Source: CAZEMR01 sp964513465
Lineage (GTDB): Bacteria; Bacteroidota; Ignavibacteria; Kapaibacteriales; UBA2268
NCBI GenBank assembly: GCA_964513465.1
Contig: CAZEMR010000003.1
Location: forward strand, 1-64,000
Reading direction: 5' to 3'
Length of the DNA stretch: 64,000 bases
In this document: positions 62,702 through 64,000 of the stretch, one piece after another
Layout: each line of letters starts with the position of its first letter
How positions within the stretch are numbered: the first letter of the stretch is position 1
The notes under the pieces: generated by a model
The model's database searches: none
Told to the model about the DNA's origin: nothing
The model's input: only the letters and a program-made list of their open reading frames with translations
Translations under genes and position numbers: made by a program

Positions 62702-64000
62702 TCCGCCAGTCGGATCAATTTGCCTGCAATGTATTTACCATTCATTTGAATTATATAATAATACATCCCCGCCGGGAGCATTCTGCCTGCGTAATCGTGG
62801 CCATCCCAGATGTATTTATTCATAAATTTATCCGATAGCACACGCACTCCCGTGGCATTATATATATTTATAATGCATTCGGATAAATCATTTTCAATTT
62901 CGAATTTCACATTTTCTGAAAATGGATTAGGAGAAGCAATCATATCATTTTTGTCAAATTCATAAACATCACCGGGCCCGGTAATTACTGCTTCGAGATC
63001 AATATCATAATTGCTGTAAAAATACCGGTCGGCGAGCTCGCATGCAGAAGCGTAGACTCCCATTCGTAGATTTACCGCCTGATGCGGCTCGAGCGCAGAT
63101 TTTATATTGTCATAATCCACCTCCATGAAAGCGGGGTTATCCACAGCTTCTTCGACTTCGCGGCCAGCCACATAATTGATATAAACATTGTCAGGATTGA
63201 GTCTTACGAATCTGATCCCTGCGTCGATAAATCCCTGGTTTTGTGCCACAATATGCGGATGATTCGGCGCGGTCTGCACATGATCCTGGTCGCTGCCCTC
63301 GATTATAAAAAGCAGATCGGGATAATTGGCGCCAGCCTGATCCATCAGGTGAGCGCCATTGCGTTCGCGCCAGAAGGCATCTGTAGTATAGTAATCCGGA
63401 AAGTGAGCAGGCCTTGGGTCTGGGTATAGTCCCCTTTCGATTGCTTCGCGGGCCAGCGGAGTTGCGTAAAATACTTCGTTTCTGTAGACCAGAGCGGTGG
63501 GGATAAAATCAATTCCATAATCGACCTGGTCGTTTTCATTTACATCGAAGTACAATCCACCATTAATCTGAATGCCATTAAAACTGAAATATGCATCGGG
63601 GGAATATTTGAGCAATTCCCAGTCGTATGTGTTATCATCGGGATTATATGCCGGATTGTTCAGCGGATTCGGCGGATCGGCATCGGGGCCGCCGCGGGAT
63701 CCTGCAAGTGCGGTTGGAATACCCTCGCCGACGGGAGATTCCCAATTAACTATCCATTGCAGAAACTGAAGATCGTTATGGAATGCCGATGTCGTAATCG
63801 TCAGATTGCCGCCATTGGAAAGGCCAAGCATCCCGGTATTGCTGTATAGGGGCACAATCCCCCCCGTGAGATCGCCTAGATATTTGCCCTCGGTGTCGGC
63901 GGTCATACCCATAGCGAATCGCAAAACATCGCGCAGTGCGCGTGCGCAATTCTCGCCGCGAAGGTCATATACCCCGCCGCTTTTATATATATCCTGGCCG
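62698..64000 (-). CDS. secreted hydrolase-like protein with T9SS sorting domain, 5'-truncated by the window edge
   Basis: The frame is open to the last base (VYDLRGENCARALRDV precedes the TTG at 63924), so the start and signal peptide lie outside. The visible 433 residues include GMLGLSNGGNLTITTS, a nucleophile-elbow pattern (GxSxG), an insertion rich in Tyr, Asn and Pro, and FIIEGSDQDHVQTAPNHPH, which could supply the acid and histidine of an alpha/beta-hydrolase. The C-terminal 90 residues are a T9SS domain (MIASPNPFSENVKFEIEN, LPAGMYYYIIQMNGKYI). It should be surface-exposed or secreted. Esterase, lipase or peptidase activity cannot be told apart. Confidence 0.75.
   Translation of the reverse strand, partial: GQDIYKSGGVYDLRGENCARALRDVLRFAMGMTADTEGKYLGDLTGGIVPLYSNTGMLGLSNGGNLTITTSAFHNDLQFLQWIVNWESPVGEGIPTALAGSRGGPDADPPNPLNNPAYNPDDNTYDWELLKYSPDAYFSFNGIQINGGLYFDVNENDQVDYGIDFIPTALVYRNEVFYATPLAREAIERGLYPDPRPAHFPDYYTTDAFWRERNGAHLMDQAGANYPDLLFIIEGSDQDHVQTAPNHPHIVAQNQGFIDAGIRFVRLNPDNVYINYVAGREVEEAVDNPAFMEVDYDNIKSALEPHQAVNLRMGVYASACELADRYFYSNYDIDLEAVITGPGDVYEFDKNDMIASPNPFSENVKFEIENDLSECIINIYNATGVRVLSDKFMNKYIWDGHDYAGRMLPAGMYYYIIQMNGKYIAGKLIRLAD

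Overview
The window looks like part of a draft or metagenome-assembled chromosome (it holds a run of exactly 100 Ns at 35452-35551) from a Gram-negative bacterium of the Bacteroidota/Chlorobiota/Ignavibacteriota/Kapabacteria neighbourhood. The reasons are: five large secreted or presumably secreted proteins, four of which end in a visible type IX secretion (T9SS, Por) sorting domain and the fifth runs into the gap within such a domain; a TonB-dependent receptor with a carboxypeptidase-like N-terminal domain; BshA of bacillithiol synthesis; a SiaB/SiaC pair; and two near-perfect Bacteroidota-type promoters (TTTG-N19/20-TAnnTTTG) in front of rpsT and tRNA-Leu. I cannot fix the genus from sequence alone. 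No prophage, transposase, integron or CRISPR array is visible.

Layout. 1-2.9 kb: end of an alpha/beta hydrolase, an rpsT/tRNA-Arg unit and mgtE. 3.0-6.2 kb: a compact three-gene unit of a radical SAM/SPASM enzyme, a protein with a perfect C-x-x-C-x-x-C tail of six cysteines, and a prohibitin-like membrane protein; this is the best candidate for an undescribed system. 6.2-13.7 kb (minus): a tightly coupled operon with a double-domain TrpX-like binding protein, a STAS-fusion protein, permease and ATPase of an amino-acid-type ABC importer, then two glycosyltransferases and a NUDIX hydrolase. 13.9-20 kb: an OlsF-like fused acyltransferase, a TonB-dependent receptor, and a SiaB-SiaC-histidine kinase module. 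20.1-20.9 kb: a decayed ammonium transporter. 21-24.8 kb: a minimal two-gene SUF (SmsCB-like) system, a BMP-family lipoprotein, an RRM protein and a GYD-domain protein.

24.9-32.1 kb is a peptide-scavenging block: two tandem S9 dipeptidyl peptidase paralogues, a POT peptide transporter and an M32 carboxypeptidase. 32.2-52.3 kb carries the T9SS cargo (FG-GAP propeller protein, M14 carboxypeptidase, a 1411-residue IgGFc-binding/choice-of-anchor protein, a GH51-like glycosidase), interleaved with an ATP-grasp/gamma-glutamyltransferase/N-formylglutamate amidohydrolase operon, panC, yigZ, bshA, a second radical SAM/SPASM gene and tRNA-Leu. 52.4-64 kb holds a sigma-54 response regulator, a pentapeptide-type repeat protein, a sodium-pumping methylmalonyl-CoA (or related) decarboxylase operon, a CheB-CheR-PAS fusion, two lipoproteins (one a protein-L-isoaspartate methyltransferase) and the end of a secreted hydrolase.

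Together the genes suggest a heterotroph that degrades peptides and plant-type polysaccharide outside the cell or in the periplasm, imports small peptides and amino acids, and gains sodium-motive force from acyl-CoA decarboxylation.
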